From: Deroplatys truncata
Taxonomy: Eukaryota; Arthropoda; Insecta; Mantodea; Mantidae
Direction of reading: 5' to 3'
DNA length: 64,000 nucleotides
Assembly (NCBI GenBank): GCA_030765065.1
Contig: CM060977.1
Span: 125,678,295 to 125,742,294 of the forward strand
Under the pieces are notes generated by a model. The model searched no databases, had not been told where the DNA came from, and saw only the letters and a program-made list of their open reading frames with translations. This document shows positions 11,137 through 22,154 of this stretch, piece by piece; position 1 is the first letter of the stretch, and every line of letters starts with the position of its first letter. A program made the position numbers and the translations under genes.

Positions 11137-13001
11137 AAATGTCGGTTCACGGATTTCTAATGTTCGCACCGCAAATATTTCGGAAATGGCAAATGCTATT
11201 GATGTGCAGTTTTCACAGCATTGATTTGTAGATAGGGGCTCGTACATTTAGCCCATAAACAGTTTAATAATACTGAGAAAGTGTATTTTTTGAGCAAACA
11301 TAATTTTTTTTTAAATGGAACAATGCCTAGTTACATCAACAGAATAAAGGCAGGGTAAATTAGAATGTCAATGGTCTTTGTTGCAGGATTCTAGTGCAAG
11401 TGGTTTACGAGAAATCGTATTTTGAAAAGTTTCCACCCCGACAATTGTTTGTACCATTCAACCTGCTTAGTTGCTAGGTACGATGTTATGTTTGTTTGCA
11501 TTGTGTTTTCTGTTCACTGATTGCATTGCGACTTTTTGGTCAGTTAGTTTGTGACAGTTCAAACAGTATGTCGTGAGTGGAAGATGGGGTTTACTAATGC
11601 AGAAAAAGCCGAAATGCTCATGGTGCATGGAGAGTGTAGGAAGAATGCAGTTCGTTCCTGTACGGTGTATGCGGAAACGTATCCATGATAGACGTATCCA
11701 TCTTCAACCAATTACGTGAAAGTGGTACTGCATCACCTAGAAAACGTAACAGAAGCAAACAAACTAGAGAAGAGGCAGAAATTAATGTTTTGGCTGCCGC
11801 TGCAGTAGATCCGCAAGTTACTTCCCGCACAATCACACGTGGAAGTGGCATAAGTCAGGCAAGTGTACTGCGCATGCCATCGACATAGTTTCCATCCTAT
11901 CACATTTCTCTCCATCAAGAGTTGCATGGAAACTATTTTGAGAATCGTGTTAGCTTTTGTACATGGGCATTAAGACATGATACTCCAGATTCATCATGTG
12001 TCTTGTTTAGTGATGAGGCAACATTTACTAATCATGGCTAGGTAAACCGCAGAAACATGCACCATTGGTCTGTTGACAATCCCCGTTGGCTTCGTCAAGT
12101 GGAACGTCAGCGTCCATGGAGTTTAAACGCGCGGTGTGGGATAGGGAACCATCAGCTCATAGGCCCGTTGTTCATAGAAGGAACAATGAACTCGTACAAG
12201 TATTGCAGCCTCCTGACAGACCATCTGCCACAGATGCTAGAAGACGTGCCTTTGCAGACTAGGAGGAACCTGTGGTACCAACATGATGGCTGTCCAGCCC
12301 ATAGTGCACGAAGTACTACAACTTGTCTTAACGGATTGTTTCCAAATCGTTGGATTGGACGAAGAGGAGCTGTACCTGGGCCGGCCCGTTCACCGGATCT
12401 GACCGCTTTAGACCTTTTTTCTGTAGGGAATGGTGAAACACACTGTCTACAACGATGTACCAACTACACCAGACGATATGAAACGACGTATTACTGCTGG
12501 CTGCTCTGAAAATTCCGCTGAAATGCTAGAACGTGTGCAGCAGTCTTTCCATAGCAAACTGGAAGCATGTATTGAAGCTGCCGGTGGTCATTTTGAACAC
12601 AACCTTTGATGGGCTATGTTCTCTTTACTTGTAAGAATCCACATAAGTATTGTAATTCCTTTTTGTTTTTCTTTAGTTTGTGCTACCACAGGTTCTACAA
12701 GTGTCGGTGCGTAAAAGTTTCAAAATAAGATTTCTCGTAAACCACTTGCACTAGAATCTTGCAACAAACGCCACTGACATTCTAATTTACCCTACCTTAT
12801 TCTGTTGATGAAACTAGGCTTTGTTCCATTTAAAAAATTGTATGTTTGCTCAAAAAATACACTTTCTCAGTATTATTAAAATGTGTTTATAGGCTAAATG
12901 TACGAGCCCATGACTGCCAATCAATGCTGTGAAAACTGCACATCAATAGCACTTTACATTTCCGAAATATTTGCGGTGCAAGTTTTAGGTGGTTCACCCT
13001 G
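11137..13001 (+). mobile_element. DD41D-type Tc1/mariner-superfamily transposon with ~310 bp inverted repeats
   Basis: Inverted terminal repeats span about 11137-11449 and 12695-13001. They match through blocks such as GCACCGCAAATATTTC, GGCTCGTACATTTAGCC, GAGAAAGTGTATTTTTTGAG, CATTCTAATTTACCC and GCAAGTGGTTTACGAGAAAT. The right terminus reads CACCCTG next to TA (13002-13003); the left terminus is more diverged, next to TA at 11135-11136. TA duplications and the transposase at 11584-12609 place it in the IS630/Tc1/mariner superfamily. Terminal repeats this long are unusual for classical Tc1 or mariner elements. Confidence 0.82.
11584..12609 (+). pseudogene. DD41D transposase pseudogene
   Basis: Translation across frames gives an N-terminal helix-turn-helix region, then three candidate catalytic aspartates. 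The first lies in FSDEATF (codon 12012-12014), the second in QHDGCPAH (12285-12287), the third in SPDLTALDLF (12411-12413). Counting codons gives 41 residues between the second and third, a DD41D spacing like that of the rosa group. Conserved linker motifs NRRNMHHWSVDNPRW and RWIGRRGA are present, and the product would end GGHFEHNL. An in-frame TAG at 12039-12041 follows the first motif, and several frameshifts (around 11690, 11880 and 12430) break the gene. It would have bound the element's own ends and cut and pasted at TA. Confidence 0.82.
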
Positions 13002-13151
13002 TATGCAGTTATTTAACATGCCCTGCTAACGAACTTGATTACAACATACATACAAAGGAAATAAAAGCAAAACTTTCTTACACAAGGGTTATTAGAAGGT
13101 TTTGGCATCCAGAAAATTCAGTGCTTACATCTATAGTATTAGAATAAAGAC

Positions 13152-13440
13152 TGCCTCTGTGGTCTAGTGGTCAGCATGCTAACTTCCATATCCAGAGGTC
13201 CGTTTCGATTCCCAGGAGGGTGGGAGTTTTTCTTTAGCCAGGATTATTTCCCATCCTCCCTTGAGTCTGGATGTATGACTGAGACAGTATATGTGTGCGT
13301 GAATTTAATGTTAATAAAGAAAAAAAAAACCCAAAGGTTATCACTAAAAGTTAACGAGTAAACATCATTGCCGATGGACAATAGTTTCAAAGGCAAAGCC
13401 GCCTACATGACCTTAGATGTTAAAGGCGGCACATAAAGGG
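13152..13440 (+). mobile_element. tRNA-derived SINE, family B copy 1
   Basis: The head has box A-like TGGTCTAGTGGTCAGCATGC and box B-like GGTCCGTTTCGATTCCC. The body has GTGGGAGTTTTTCTTTAGCC, an A-rich run at 13318-13332, and a 3' part with GTTAAAGGCGGCACATAAA. The 3' part matches the copy at 32796-33003 (TTAAAGGCGGGCTATAAA, TTGCCGATAAGC). The ORF across it is not a gene. Confidence 0.7.
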
Positions 13441-14152
13441 GAGCTGGGGGGGGGAGAATAAAGATTAATCAGAGGTGTCCAAAACTGTTTATTTAAAACA
13501 TATCTGCATTATTTGTTAAATGGCAATTAATAAAATAAATATAACACAGGGTCGACTGTCGCTTTTTAAACTCTTGTCTTCTGTTTGCTGAAGTGTTAAA
13601 TCATGACCATCTAAGGACATGTATTCTTTGCAATAACATGTCACCGGCTTTTGTTTTTATCTATTTATTTTAAATACTTCCCTCATTTGAGGGCTTCCAT
13701 TAAGACAAAATATAACTGTACCATTATTTCTCTCCGGAGTGCAGCAACTACTCGTATTTATATTCTGTAGAGCAACAACTATTGTTTCTTCTGCATAGCA
13801 TTTTCAACTAAAAGTCTAGGTCTTTTTCGCAAGTATTTCCTTCTGTAACACCAATGTGTTCGAATTCAAGTAGGTACAACAGTTTTGTAAATCCTTTTTA
13901 ATCTTTTAGTGATATATGAAATGATATTAGAAGGCGCTTTATAGCCACATATCCATTAGAACGAATTGGTCTTTTCAATGTGAAAGAATTATCAAAATGG
14001 TTGCGTGATTTTTGAGATTACAAAAGCACACACGCGCATGTTTTCTCTATAATATCAGTGTAAATTGTAAGTCAGCAAGAGTGGTCAACAAAGAGAAATA
14101 TTGGTAGAGGTTGAAATGTGTCAGAGGTCCAATTTTTTAAACTTTAAGAAAA
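13441..14152. other. Unassigned AT-rich DNA
   Basis: Begins with a G-run (13448-13455) and is otherwise AT-rich with no recognised coding or repeat structure. Confidence 0.5.
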
Positions 14153-14300
14153 GCTCACCTCATTGGTGTGTCGGTAGTGCTTCACATTCACATTCAAGAG
14201 GTCGCGAGTTCGAATCTCGCTTACGGTGAGCTACCTGGAAAAGTTATTTTCCGAGCGTTTCCCTTATTCTTAGAAAACCACAATAAAAGTTTTAGAGACC
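14153..14300 (+). mobile_element. tRNA-like SINE head
   Basis: A box A-like GTGTGTCGGTAGTGC and a perfect T-arm-like hairpin (GCGAG, loop TTCGAAT, CTCGC) give a pol III promoter layout. GCTCACC and GGTGAGC flank the region like an acceptor stem. Four extra bases separate the T stem from the 3' acceptor strand, and no normal anticodon arm can be drawn, so this is not a functional tRNA gene. An A-rich stretch containing AATAAAA follows. Confidence 0.5.
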
Positions 14301-14658
14301 CCGGTCTCTTCTGAGCATCCTTTCAACCACTTCAATATGCTCTACCCCATTAAAGGACTTAACTTCAAGGGACCCCTTGAAGAAAGAGGATCTTATTGAC
14401 CAGAATGCAGGCTATGTAGTTCATACTTCAACACCCATGCTTCGAGAGAGGACACGCTCGCCTAAGTTTTCTTACGAGTTTACCCCAATACATTAAAAGA
14501 ATCATTTAACCCTTACTTTTCATTCCATATATAACACTTTAACAGAAACACCAGTAAGTCATTCTGGGTCACATGGCGAAACCTTTATTATAAGTTCAAA
14601 CGAGTTAAACTGGAAAACTCTTTAGAATCAAATTGATTTACTACTTTTCTTTAATTAT

Positions 14659-16683
14659 TACTTTCTCTACTACATATAGTAAGTAGGGGACGTATTGTAT
14701 TCCACCCAAAAATTCGATACCGAGATTTCACCGGAAATATATGTTTTGAGGCACCCTGAATCCAAAAAAAAAACAAACATTTTTTGGAAACATGTCCGTG
14801 CGCCTGTGAACAGCATAACTCAGAAACGAACAGTCGAATAAACACCAAACTTGGTATTTAGGTTCAGTATCTTCCAGAGATGCAACACGAAGGTTTTCAA
14901 GAAAATCTCCCCCCCCCCCCAGATTACTCTTTACATGGAACATTTTTCGAAAATTTTAATTTTCTCAAAAATGGCTCTAACGATTTTGATTAAAATATCA
15001 TATATTTAAGATACTTTCATGACAAAGAAAATGTATATCATGAATTTTCTGGGAGTGTCCCCAAAAATCTTCTTGACTTTTGCATAACTGGTAAACCGTA
15101 AGAGATAGACAAAATTTTACTATACAAAAAAAGGAAATCTCATTAAAACACACAATTTATGTCATATACATTTTTTTGTTATTTGTTTGAATTGTGCAAT
15201 ACTTACACCTTTTCTCTAATGCGAATTCGTTATTCATTTTTTATGTTCTGGACTTGCAAAGAGAATGGAATGCTCCACGTAGCAACCAGCTCTTAAAAGA
15301 TTTGACTATCGCTTAAAGCCAACCAATTCCCCTTGCACCTACAAGAAAATTAGTAACATGGTAGTTTCTGCAAATGTTTATCTCATTAACATGAAGTAGG
15401 TGGAGATCAAGAGTTTGTATAAATAGTTTGTACAAGAGTAGAGAAAGTCACGTGAGTGTAACACATCAGATTTTTTTTATAGGTGAAATAATTCATTATG
15501 CTATGCATTGTTTGTTTAGTGTGTAGAAATGGACCTGTTTATCCATTTCCTATCTTATTTAACTCCTAATATATTAGAGTATTAAATCCATAGGACGTAA
15601 TGTCAAGGTGAAACCACTCCCAATACGGTGTTGCCTTATCCTCTTTAACGCTAGATAGCGATTTAAAAACAGTTTTAGCGATAAAGGAACAAGAGCATGT
15701 CTTAAATGAACGCTGTTTACGTCCTTAAGGGGACACGAAATTTGGACACTAACCATTTCTAAAGCAATTGGTTATATTATTATTTTTTCTTTTTTGCCAC
15801 GTATTTATGATATTTTCCATAACAAAGTTTCAAATTTTCAGATTAATTCCTTGAGCAGTTCCTAAGGAAAAATCTGATGTGTTACACTCACATGACTTTC
15901 TCTACTCTTGTTCAAACCATTTTTACAAACGCTTATTCTCCATATGCTTCATGTTAATCGAGATATCGAGATGTCAATGTTATTGCTAATTTTCTTGTAG
16001 ATGCAAGGGGAATATGGTAGGTTATAAGCGATAGCCAAATCTTTTAAGCGCTGGTTGCTATGTGGAGCATTCCATTCTCTTTGCCTGTCCAGGACATAAA
16101 AAAAGTGAATAACGAATTGAGAAAAAGTATAAGTATTGGAAAATTTAAGGGAATAACAAGCAATATCTCGAAAATGGTTCACTAAAAAAAAAATGTATAT
16201 GACATAAATTGTGTATTTTAACGCGATCTACATTTTTTCTGTAGTAAAATGTTGTCTATCTCTTATGGTTTACCAGTTATGCAAAAGTCGTTCACAATGA
16301 AGAATACTTTTGGAGACATTCCCAGAAAATTCATTTGTCATGAAAATATCTTAAACATATGATATTTTAATCAAAATCGTTAGTCATTTTTGAGAAAATT
16401 AAAATTTTCGAAAAATGTTCCATGTAAAGGGTAATCTGGGGTGGGGGGTTTTACTTGAAAACCTTCGTGTCGCATCTCTGGAAGATACTGAACCTAAATA
16501 CCAAGTTTGGTGTATATGCGACTGTTCGTTTCTGAGTTATGCTGTTCACAGACACATACACGGACATGTTACTAAAACGCTTTTTTTGAATTCAGGGGGT
16601 CTCAAAACATGTATTTCTGGTGAAATCTCGGTATCGAATTTTTGGGTTGAATACAATACTTACTATACGTAGTAGAGAAAGTA
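14659..16683. mobile_element. Foldback element of two inverted R1 units
   Basis: The left arm 14659-15474 and right arm 15868-16683 are each 816 bp and are reverse complements with modest divergence, enclosing a 393 bp loop (15475-15867). Outer ends read TACTTTCTCTACTAC and its complement; inner ends carry AGTAGAGAAAGTCACGTGAG, so each arm is itself bounded by ACTTTCTCTACT/AGTAGAGAAAGT. Arm landmarks are ATTTCACCGGAAATA, GATACTGAACCTAAATACCA and a C-run (14911-14920). The loop holds no recognised gene. The arm sequence recurs in both orientations elsewhere in the window. It is non-autonomous by appearance, and no transposase source is known from this sequence. Confidence 0.8.
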
Positions 16684-17989
16684 AAAATATGTTGTTTTGC
16701 TTTACTACTCATTAATAGCAAATCTTGTTGTGGATACATTTTTCAACATTTTGGATTCAAATTTAAATTATGAGTTCTAAGAAATCCCCGATTTTCAAAT
16801 AAAACATAAATTGCTTTAGTGAGCTAATTCAAAAGTATATACTTCTTGATTCTGCGTTATTTAACGAATAAAATTTATTGCTAAAGACATGTAGTTTGAG
16901 AAAGCTTTTATTTATTATCATTTTACGGCTGTTTTGTGAAATTTTCAAAGCAACCCTGCGAGGACCCATTCGAATAACGAGAAGTAATAACAAAAGAACG
17001 AAGAAAAAACAGTTTAAAGGGTAGAGTGGTGATTTTATACTTCAAACCGCTCTAGAATTGCGGTGCAGGCTGAAATTTTAATTATTTTATTATCTGCGCC
17101 ATTATATACCCATTCCTCTTGAAAGCACTAGAATTTATTACTGCACGAAATCTTGTTTTTCAGAATTTTCCACAATTTTCAAAGGCCGATTCTCCCTTTA
17201 ACAAAGCATCGTTTTTGCAAGCGAGCGATCTCTATTTTTCCAACCGATAATACACATATCTCTCATCAAGCAATATAATTTGAACATGTTGGATCATCAG
17301 GCGATATCGTTTATCATTATGTACACATCCCCAAACGCAGGCTATAATAAGATCGGATAACATACAGTTCAATGCAGTGTGCATTTTACTAGCTCACAGA
17401 AGTCTTTGTTCGAATGCAAACGCCATAAACATTCAGTGCAGATAATAAAAGAAAAATAAATCCATAAACACAATGGATATTTGCAGTTTGGGCATAACCG
17501 CTAATGAAAGCAAAAAATAAGCGCGACCGACCGATAATTCCCGCTTACATTTTGTTAATTTTTGGCCATTCTGGCTGCTACTCTTTATTCTCTCAAAATA
17601 CCTTTCCGATCGTAATTAAAATAGGAGTCTGCAGCTACATTCAGTTCTCTCATTCCCCTGTATCAAGGTAACAAGACTGTTTTGTATGGGGTAATCATAA
17701 GAGTCGCAAGCGTTTGTTTTATATTGATTTACTGCTAATGGTAACTTAGAAAAATGTTAATGGTAAAAGAATCACATTTTGCAATAGGCTTGCGGATTAA
17801 AACAGGGAAGCATTATATAGACATGCAGTCAACCCAACAAACATCGATATATCTTGCAGTATTGAATTGAAAATTTATTGTAACCCTGGATACATAAATA
17901 TACAAACATAAGCAAAACAGAAACATGTTTATAATTATAACTAAAGTGTCTAAATTTACAATCTAATAAGTCTAACATCCATCTAAGGA
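16684..17989. other. Unassigned AT-rich DNA
   Basis: No ORF, repeat or motif was recognised in this stretch between the R1 foldback and the LINE fragment. Confidence 0.5.
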
Positions 17990-18478
17990 AATAGAATGGG
18001 ATTGTAAAATTAAACCTTCTCTAAGTCTAGCAAATGAAATAAAATTGAACTGGGGTAAAGAGGCATATATACTTAATTTAGGAAGAAAGGAAAGATCAGG
18101 AATGTCATGGTTTAGACTGGGGGGCAGGAGGGCACAGAAAATGGCTGACGATTCTGGCAGGAGAATCTGCCAATTCTGTGATTTGGATGAGGACTGGGTA
18201 CATATTTTGGCGGAATGTGCACAGTGGGAGAACCAGCGAACGATTAATCTCAAAGAAAAACTCTTAAGTCCCTCAAGAAAGAGACTGGCATGTTGGGAGC
18301 TACTGGCTGACCAGAGGAACTGGCAAAACATGGGCAATTTTTTGACTAAAGTGCGTGAAGCTAGGTCAAATATGTTCAGTTCGACAAAGGTAGTTTATCT
18401 CTATTTCCTTTTTGTTGTGTTTTCTTTCTCTGTTGTTTATTTGGTCACTTTGTTGTATCTTAAATATGCATGTACGGC
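17990..18478 (+). pseudogene. LINE (non-LTR retrotransposon) ORF2 C-terminal fragment, interrupted by the Polinton derivative
   Basis: The translated frame includes GMSWFRLGGRRAQK and then RRICQFCDLDEDWVHILAEC, a C-x2-C-x7-H-x4-C zinc-knuckle-like motif typical of the C-terminus of many LINE reverse transcriptases. Hydrophobic codons continue to 18478, where the palindromic element begins. The other half of the 3' end resumes at 26079. The fragment lacks the endonuclease and reverse transcriptase domains (5' truncated, usual for LINEs). The LINE clade cannot be decided from this part. Confidence 0.68.
18473..18478. repeat. 6 bp target-site duplication, left (TACGGC)
   Basis: TACGGC lies directly before the palindrome's first base and is repeated directly after its last base at 26073-26078. 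A 6 bp duplication is the known length for Polinton/Maverick integration by a retroviral-type integrase. Confidence 0.85.
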
Positions 18479-18519
18479 AGTAGGTTATTTAGAAGAGAGC
18501 TGGCACACTTTTTTGCGTT

Positions 18520-19560
18520 TATATGGGAAAGGATAGGGAAAACGAGGGTGGATGCGGAGGGCCAACGAGGAAAATGCGTTTATATGGGCGAGATAGGGAA
18601 TACGAGGACTGACACTAGGCTAGACAGCGGCAGAAGGAGGGGGATGCGCTTTATATGAGACAGATAGAGAATACCTGGAGAGGTGCTAGGCTAGACAGAG
18701 GCTGAGAGTAGAGTATACGTTTATATGTATGAGAGGTATAGGAGCAGGAGGAGCGGTGCTAGGCAAGACAGAGGTTGAGTAGAGTATGGGTTATATGAGA
18801 GAGGTAGGGAACAGGAGGAGAGGTGTTAGGCTAGCCAGAGGTTGAGGAGTAGAGTATGGTCTATATGAGAGATATAGGAAAACGAGGAGGGGTGTTAGGC
18901 TAGACAGGGGTTGAGGAGAGGAACATGGTTTATATGAGAAGTATAGGAAAACGAGGAGAGGTATTAGGTTAGGAGAATTGAGTATGTGTTTATAAGAAGA
19001 TACGAGAAAACGGAGAGATCCTATTATAGGATAGACAGGTGTTAAAGGTAGAATGTGTTTTATATGAGCGGTATAGGAAACCAAAGAGAGATGCTCAGCT
19101 AGACAGGGATCAGGAGAGGAATGCGCTTTATGAGAGGTAGGGATACGGGGAGTGGTGTTAGGCTAGACAGAGGTTGAGAGTAGAGTATGCGTTTATATGT
19201 ATGAGAAGTATAGGAACAGGAAGAGGGGTGTTAAGCTAGAAAGAGGTTGAGGAGTAGAGTATAGTTTATATGAGAGGTATAGGAAAACGAGGAAAGGTGT
19301 TAGGCTAGACAGAGTTCGAAAATAGAGTATGGTTTATATGAGAGGTATAGGAAAACGAGGAGAGGAGTTAGACTAGACAGAGGTCGAGGAGCAGAGTATG
19401 GTTTATATGAGAGTCATAGGAAAACGAGAGAGGTGTTAGGCTAGACAGAGCTAGAGGAGTAGAGTATGGTTTATATGAGAGGTATAGGAACAGGAGGAGA
19501 GGTGTTAGGCTAGACAGATACTAAAGGAGTAGCAATATGGGTTTATATACAGGAGAGATA
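18520..19560. repeat. Outer tandem array of the left arm, ~65 bp unit
   Basis: Repeats of a purine-rich unit with GGTATAGGAAAACGAGGAGA, GGTGTTAGGCTAGACAGAGG and GAGTAGAGTATGGTTTATAT, variable in length. The matching array in the right arm (about 25170-26040) is about 200 bp shorter, so copy number has changed since the arms formed. Confidence 0.85.
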
Positions 19561-19667
19561 GGGAATAGGAGGTGCTAGACCTTGAAAGCGACTTTAGACG
19601 TGAACTTCATGGAAAACTGTTTCATGTCAATGTTCTAGACATGTCCATCACGTAACCCATTCAGGGA

Positions 19668-20154
19668 AAAGGTGACCAGCAAAGGGAAAAAGGTGACCAG
19701 CAAAAGGAAAAATGTGACCAGCAAAGGGAAAAAGGTGACCAGTAAAGGGAAAAAGGTGACCAGCAAAGGGAAAAACGTGACCAGCAAAGGGAAAAAGGTG
19801 ACCAGCAAAGGGAAAAAGGTGACCGGCAAAGGGAAAAACGTGACCAGCAAAGGGAAAAATGTGACCAGCAAAGGGAAAAAAGGTGACCAGCAAAGGGAAA
19901 AATGTGACCAACAAAGGGAAAAGGTGACCAGCAAAGGGAAAAACGTGACCAGCAAAGGGAAAAATGTGACCAACAAAGGGAAAAAGGTGACCAGCAAAGG
20001 GAAAAAGATGATCAGCAAAGGGAAAAATGTGACCAGTAAAGGGAAAAATGTGACCAACAAAGGGAAAAAAGGTGACCAGCAAAGGGAAAAATGTGACCAG
20101 CAAAGGGAAAAACGTGACCAGCAAAGGGAAAAAGGTGACCAGCAAAGGGAAAAG
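19668..20154. repeat. 21 bp minisatellite, left arm (~23 copies)
   Basis: Head-to-tail copies of GTGACCAGCAAAGGGAAAAA plus one variable base, with occasional 20 or 22 bp units. Because 21 is divisible by three and the unit has no stop codons in several frames, it produces long spurious ORFs on both strands (VTSKGKK- and LLVTFFP-type repeats). Confidence 0.95.
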
Positions 20155-20164
20155 CTAACCCACT

Positions 20165-21180
20165 CACACTAACAGGTAAGTAATTCAGTTAGTATCACAG
20201 GGTAGGAGAGATCCCGGGAAGCGGATATAGCATAATTCCGTATGATGTTGCAGGTAATTCAGAGAGTATCGTAGGTATTTAGGATAATTCAAGTAACATA
20301 GGTGTTTAGAGTCACTCAGCTAGTATCACAAGAGGCTAGTTTCCAGGGGCAGGACGTATCATAGATGCATATTTTGCGCAGGCAATTCAGCTAGTATCGG
20401 AGGGTATTTAAGCTAATTCAGCTGGTATTACAAGAGGCGGACTGCATCATAGCAGTGTATGATTTCACAGGTAATTCAGTTAGTATCGTAGGTATTTAGG
20501 CTAATTCATCTAGTATCACAGGAGGCTAGATTCCAGAGGCTAACTGCATCATAGCTATGCATGATTTCACAGGTAATTCAGCTAGTATCGTAGGTATTTA
20601 GGCTAATTCAGCTAGTATCACAGGAGGTTAGATTCCAGGATTGGGTATAGCATAGTTTCATATTTCACAGGTAATTCAGATCGTATCGTAGGTATTTAGG
20701 ATAATTCAAGTAACATAGGTGTTTAGAGTAATTAAGCAAGCATTACAGGAGGGTAGGTTCCAGGGGTTGGTTATAGCCTAGTTTCGTATTTTACAGATAG
20801 TTCAGGTATTATCGTAAGTATTTGAGTAATCAGCATAGTTTCACAGATGCTCGTGATAATTTCGATCAGAGATTTGTATCACTGCTATTTAAGGTAAATG
20901 CAGGTGATTCAGGTTGTATCAATGGTATTTGTGTCATTTTAACAGGTAATTCAGATAGTGTCTAGGTATTTGGGCGATTCAAGCATCATAGGTGTTTAGA
21001 GTAACTCAGCTAGTATCACAGGAGGCTAGATTCAATGATCAGGGTTTCGTATCAGAGCTATTTAACGTAATTTCACTTGATTCGAGTAGTATCACAGGTA
21101 TTTAAGTCATTTTAACAGGTAATTCAGATAGTATCACAGGTACTCATGGTAATATAGAGAGTAATTAGATTATAAACATT
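20165..21180. repeat. Degenerate GGTAATTCAG-type repeat field, left arm
   Basis: Many imperfect copies of GGTAATTCAGCTAGTATC, CGTAGGTATTTAGGCTAATT and ATCACAGGAGGCTAGATTCC are arranged with higher-order periods of roughly 60-130 bp. It is mirrored at about 23525-24525 in the right arm, with nearly equal length. Confidence 0.85.
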
Positions 21181-21530
21181 TAGCATTCAACGTTACAGCA
21201 CTTTATATACTTTTTTCTAAATCTTACAAACCTTTTATATGTTAAACAGTTAGTGGACGAGGCTGAGAGGGATAAACCGCCTGTGGGTTTACAAAATGAA
21301 AAGCCATGCATCAACATACCTTAATTTAGTCCGTCGTACGTGCCTCTCCCCTTTTATCTAGGCTTGAGACTAGCACTAGTATTGCTCCTAATGGCAGGGT
21401 TAACACCTCCCCTTCCATCTTCTTCTTTCTTCATCGGACGGCTGCTAGTTGCATACACAGCACGTGAGTAAACTTAATTTTCTAAGATTGTAGACTCACG
21501 AGAAAATCTTTATATTTAACTTGCATTCTC

Positions 21531-22154
21531 TTAAGCACTGTTTGTAATACTGTAATGTCCATACGCATAGGTAGTTACTCCATCCTCTGCAATAACTCTT
21601 TTATCATCAAAGGGATTCAATGTAATTTTATTCACTTGTACTGTGGTAACAGCGTGCTTTCGCGATAGGATTAGATTCATGGGCGTTCTGATGATTTCAC
21701 AGGTTTTAAGACAGTCTGTATAGCTGTCAAACAAAATGTACTGCTTAATAGCGCTACGTTTTATACCTTTAATCTTTTTTATCATTGATCCTTGAATATC
21801 TAAGGCATACATCTTAGGACGTAGTCCAACAAAGCGTAGGATGATTTTGCTATTAGCCTCATCTTTAAATTTTCCCAATACCTTCTTGTTCTGAGTAGAG
21901 TGGCATATATGATTGACAGGGTAATCAGATGTATCGAGATGCTCAAGAAAACGTAGCTTGTCCTGGTACACATCTTCAGTTGTTACACGATGAATGAATG
22001 AATCAGTGTCGATATACATAAGCTTCAGGTTTTCAGCTCCATAATAAGGCAACAACACGTCGTAATGATAGTTATACATTAATGTCTTGGAGATGTCTAA
22101 CACACTCATACCAATGTATATAGGCTTGTTGAATACAATCTGACGAGAGGCCAT
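21531..22154 (-). CDS. Protein-primed family B DNA polymerase, C-terminal fragment (left arm)
   Basis: This 207-codon frame reads from the palindrome centre outward. Residues 47-52 are YIDTDS, the palm motif C whose aspartates bind catalytic metal. Then come LDTSDYP near 73-79, GKFKDE at 94-99 and FVGLRPKMY at 108-116, a block typical of Polinton-type polymerases. A full PolB of this class exceeds 1000 residues; the exonuclease, motif A and motif B regions are absent, so it cannot polymerise DNA by itself. The ATG at 22154 is the first after Ala/Val-coding low-complexity DNA that stays open upstream, so the true start is uncertain. The stop at 21531 matches the position in the other arm. No disabling mutation lies within the fragment. 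Confidence 0.85.
   Translation of the reverse strand: MASRQIVFNKPIYIGMSVLDISKTLMYNYHYDVLLPYYGAENLKLMYIDTDSFIHRVTTEDVYQDKLRFLEHLDTSDYPVNHICHSTQNKKVLGKFKDEANSKIILRFVGLRPKMYALDIQGSMIKKIKGIKRSAIKQYILFDSYTDCLKTCEIIRTPMNLILSRKHAVTTVQVNKITLNPFDDKRVIAEDGVTTYAYGHYSITNSA

Noticed and set aside
14153..14240. Candidate functional tRNA gene
   Set aside because: The T-arm is perfect, but four extra bases precede the 3' acceptor strand and no anticodon arm forms; an A-rich tail follows, as in a SINE.
19635..20172. Long ORFs (up to 166 codons) across the left minisatellite, on both strands, and equivalents at 24531-25110
   Set aside because: They are produced by the 21 bp repeat, which is stop-free in several frames on both strands. 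No start context, domain or composition supports a protein.
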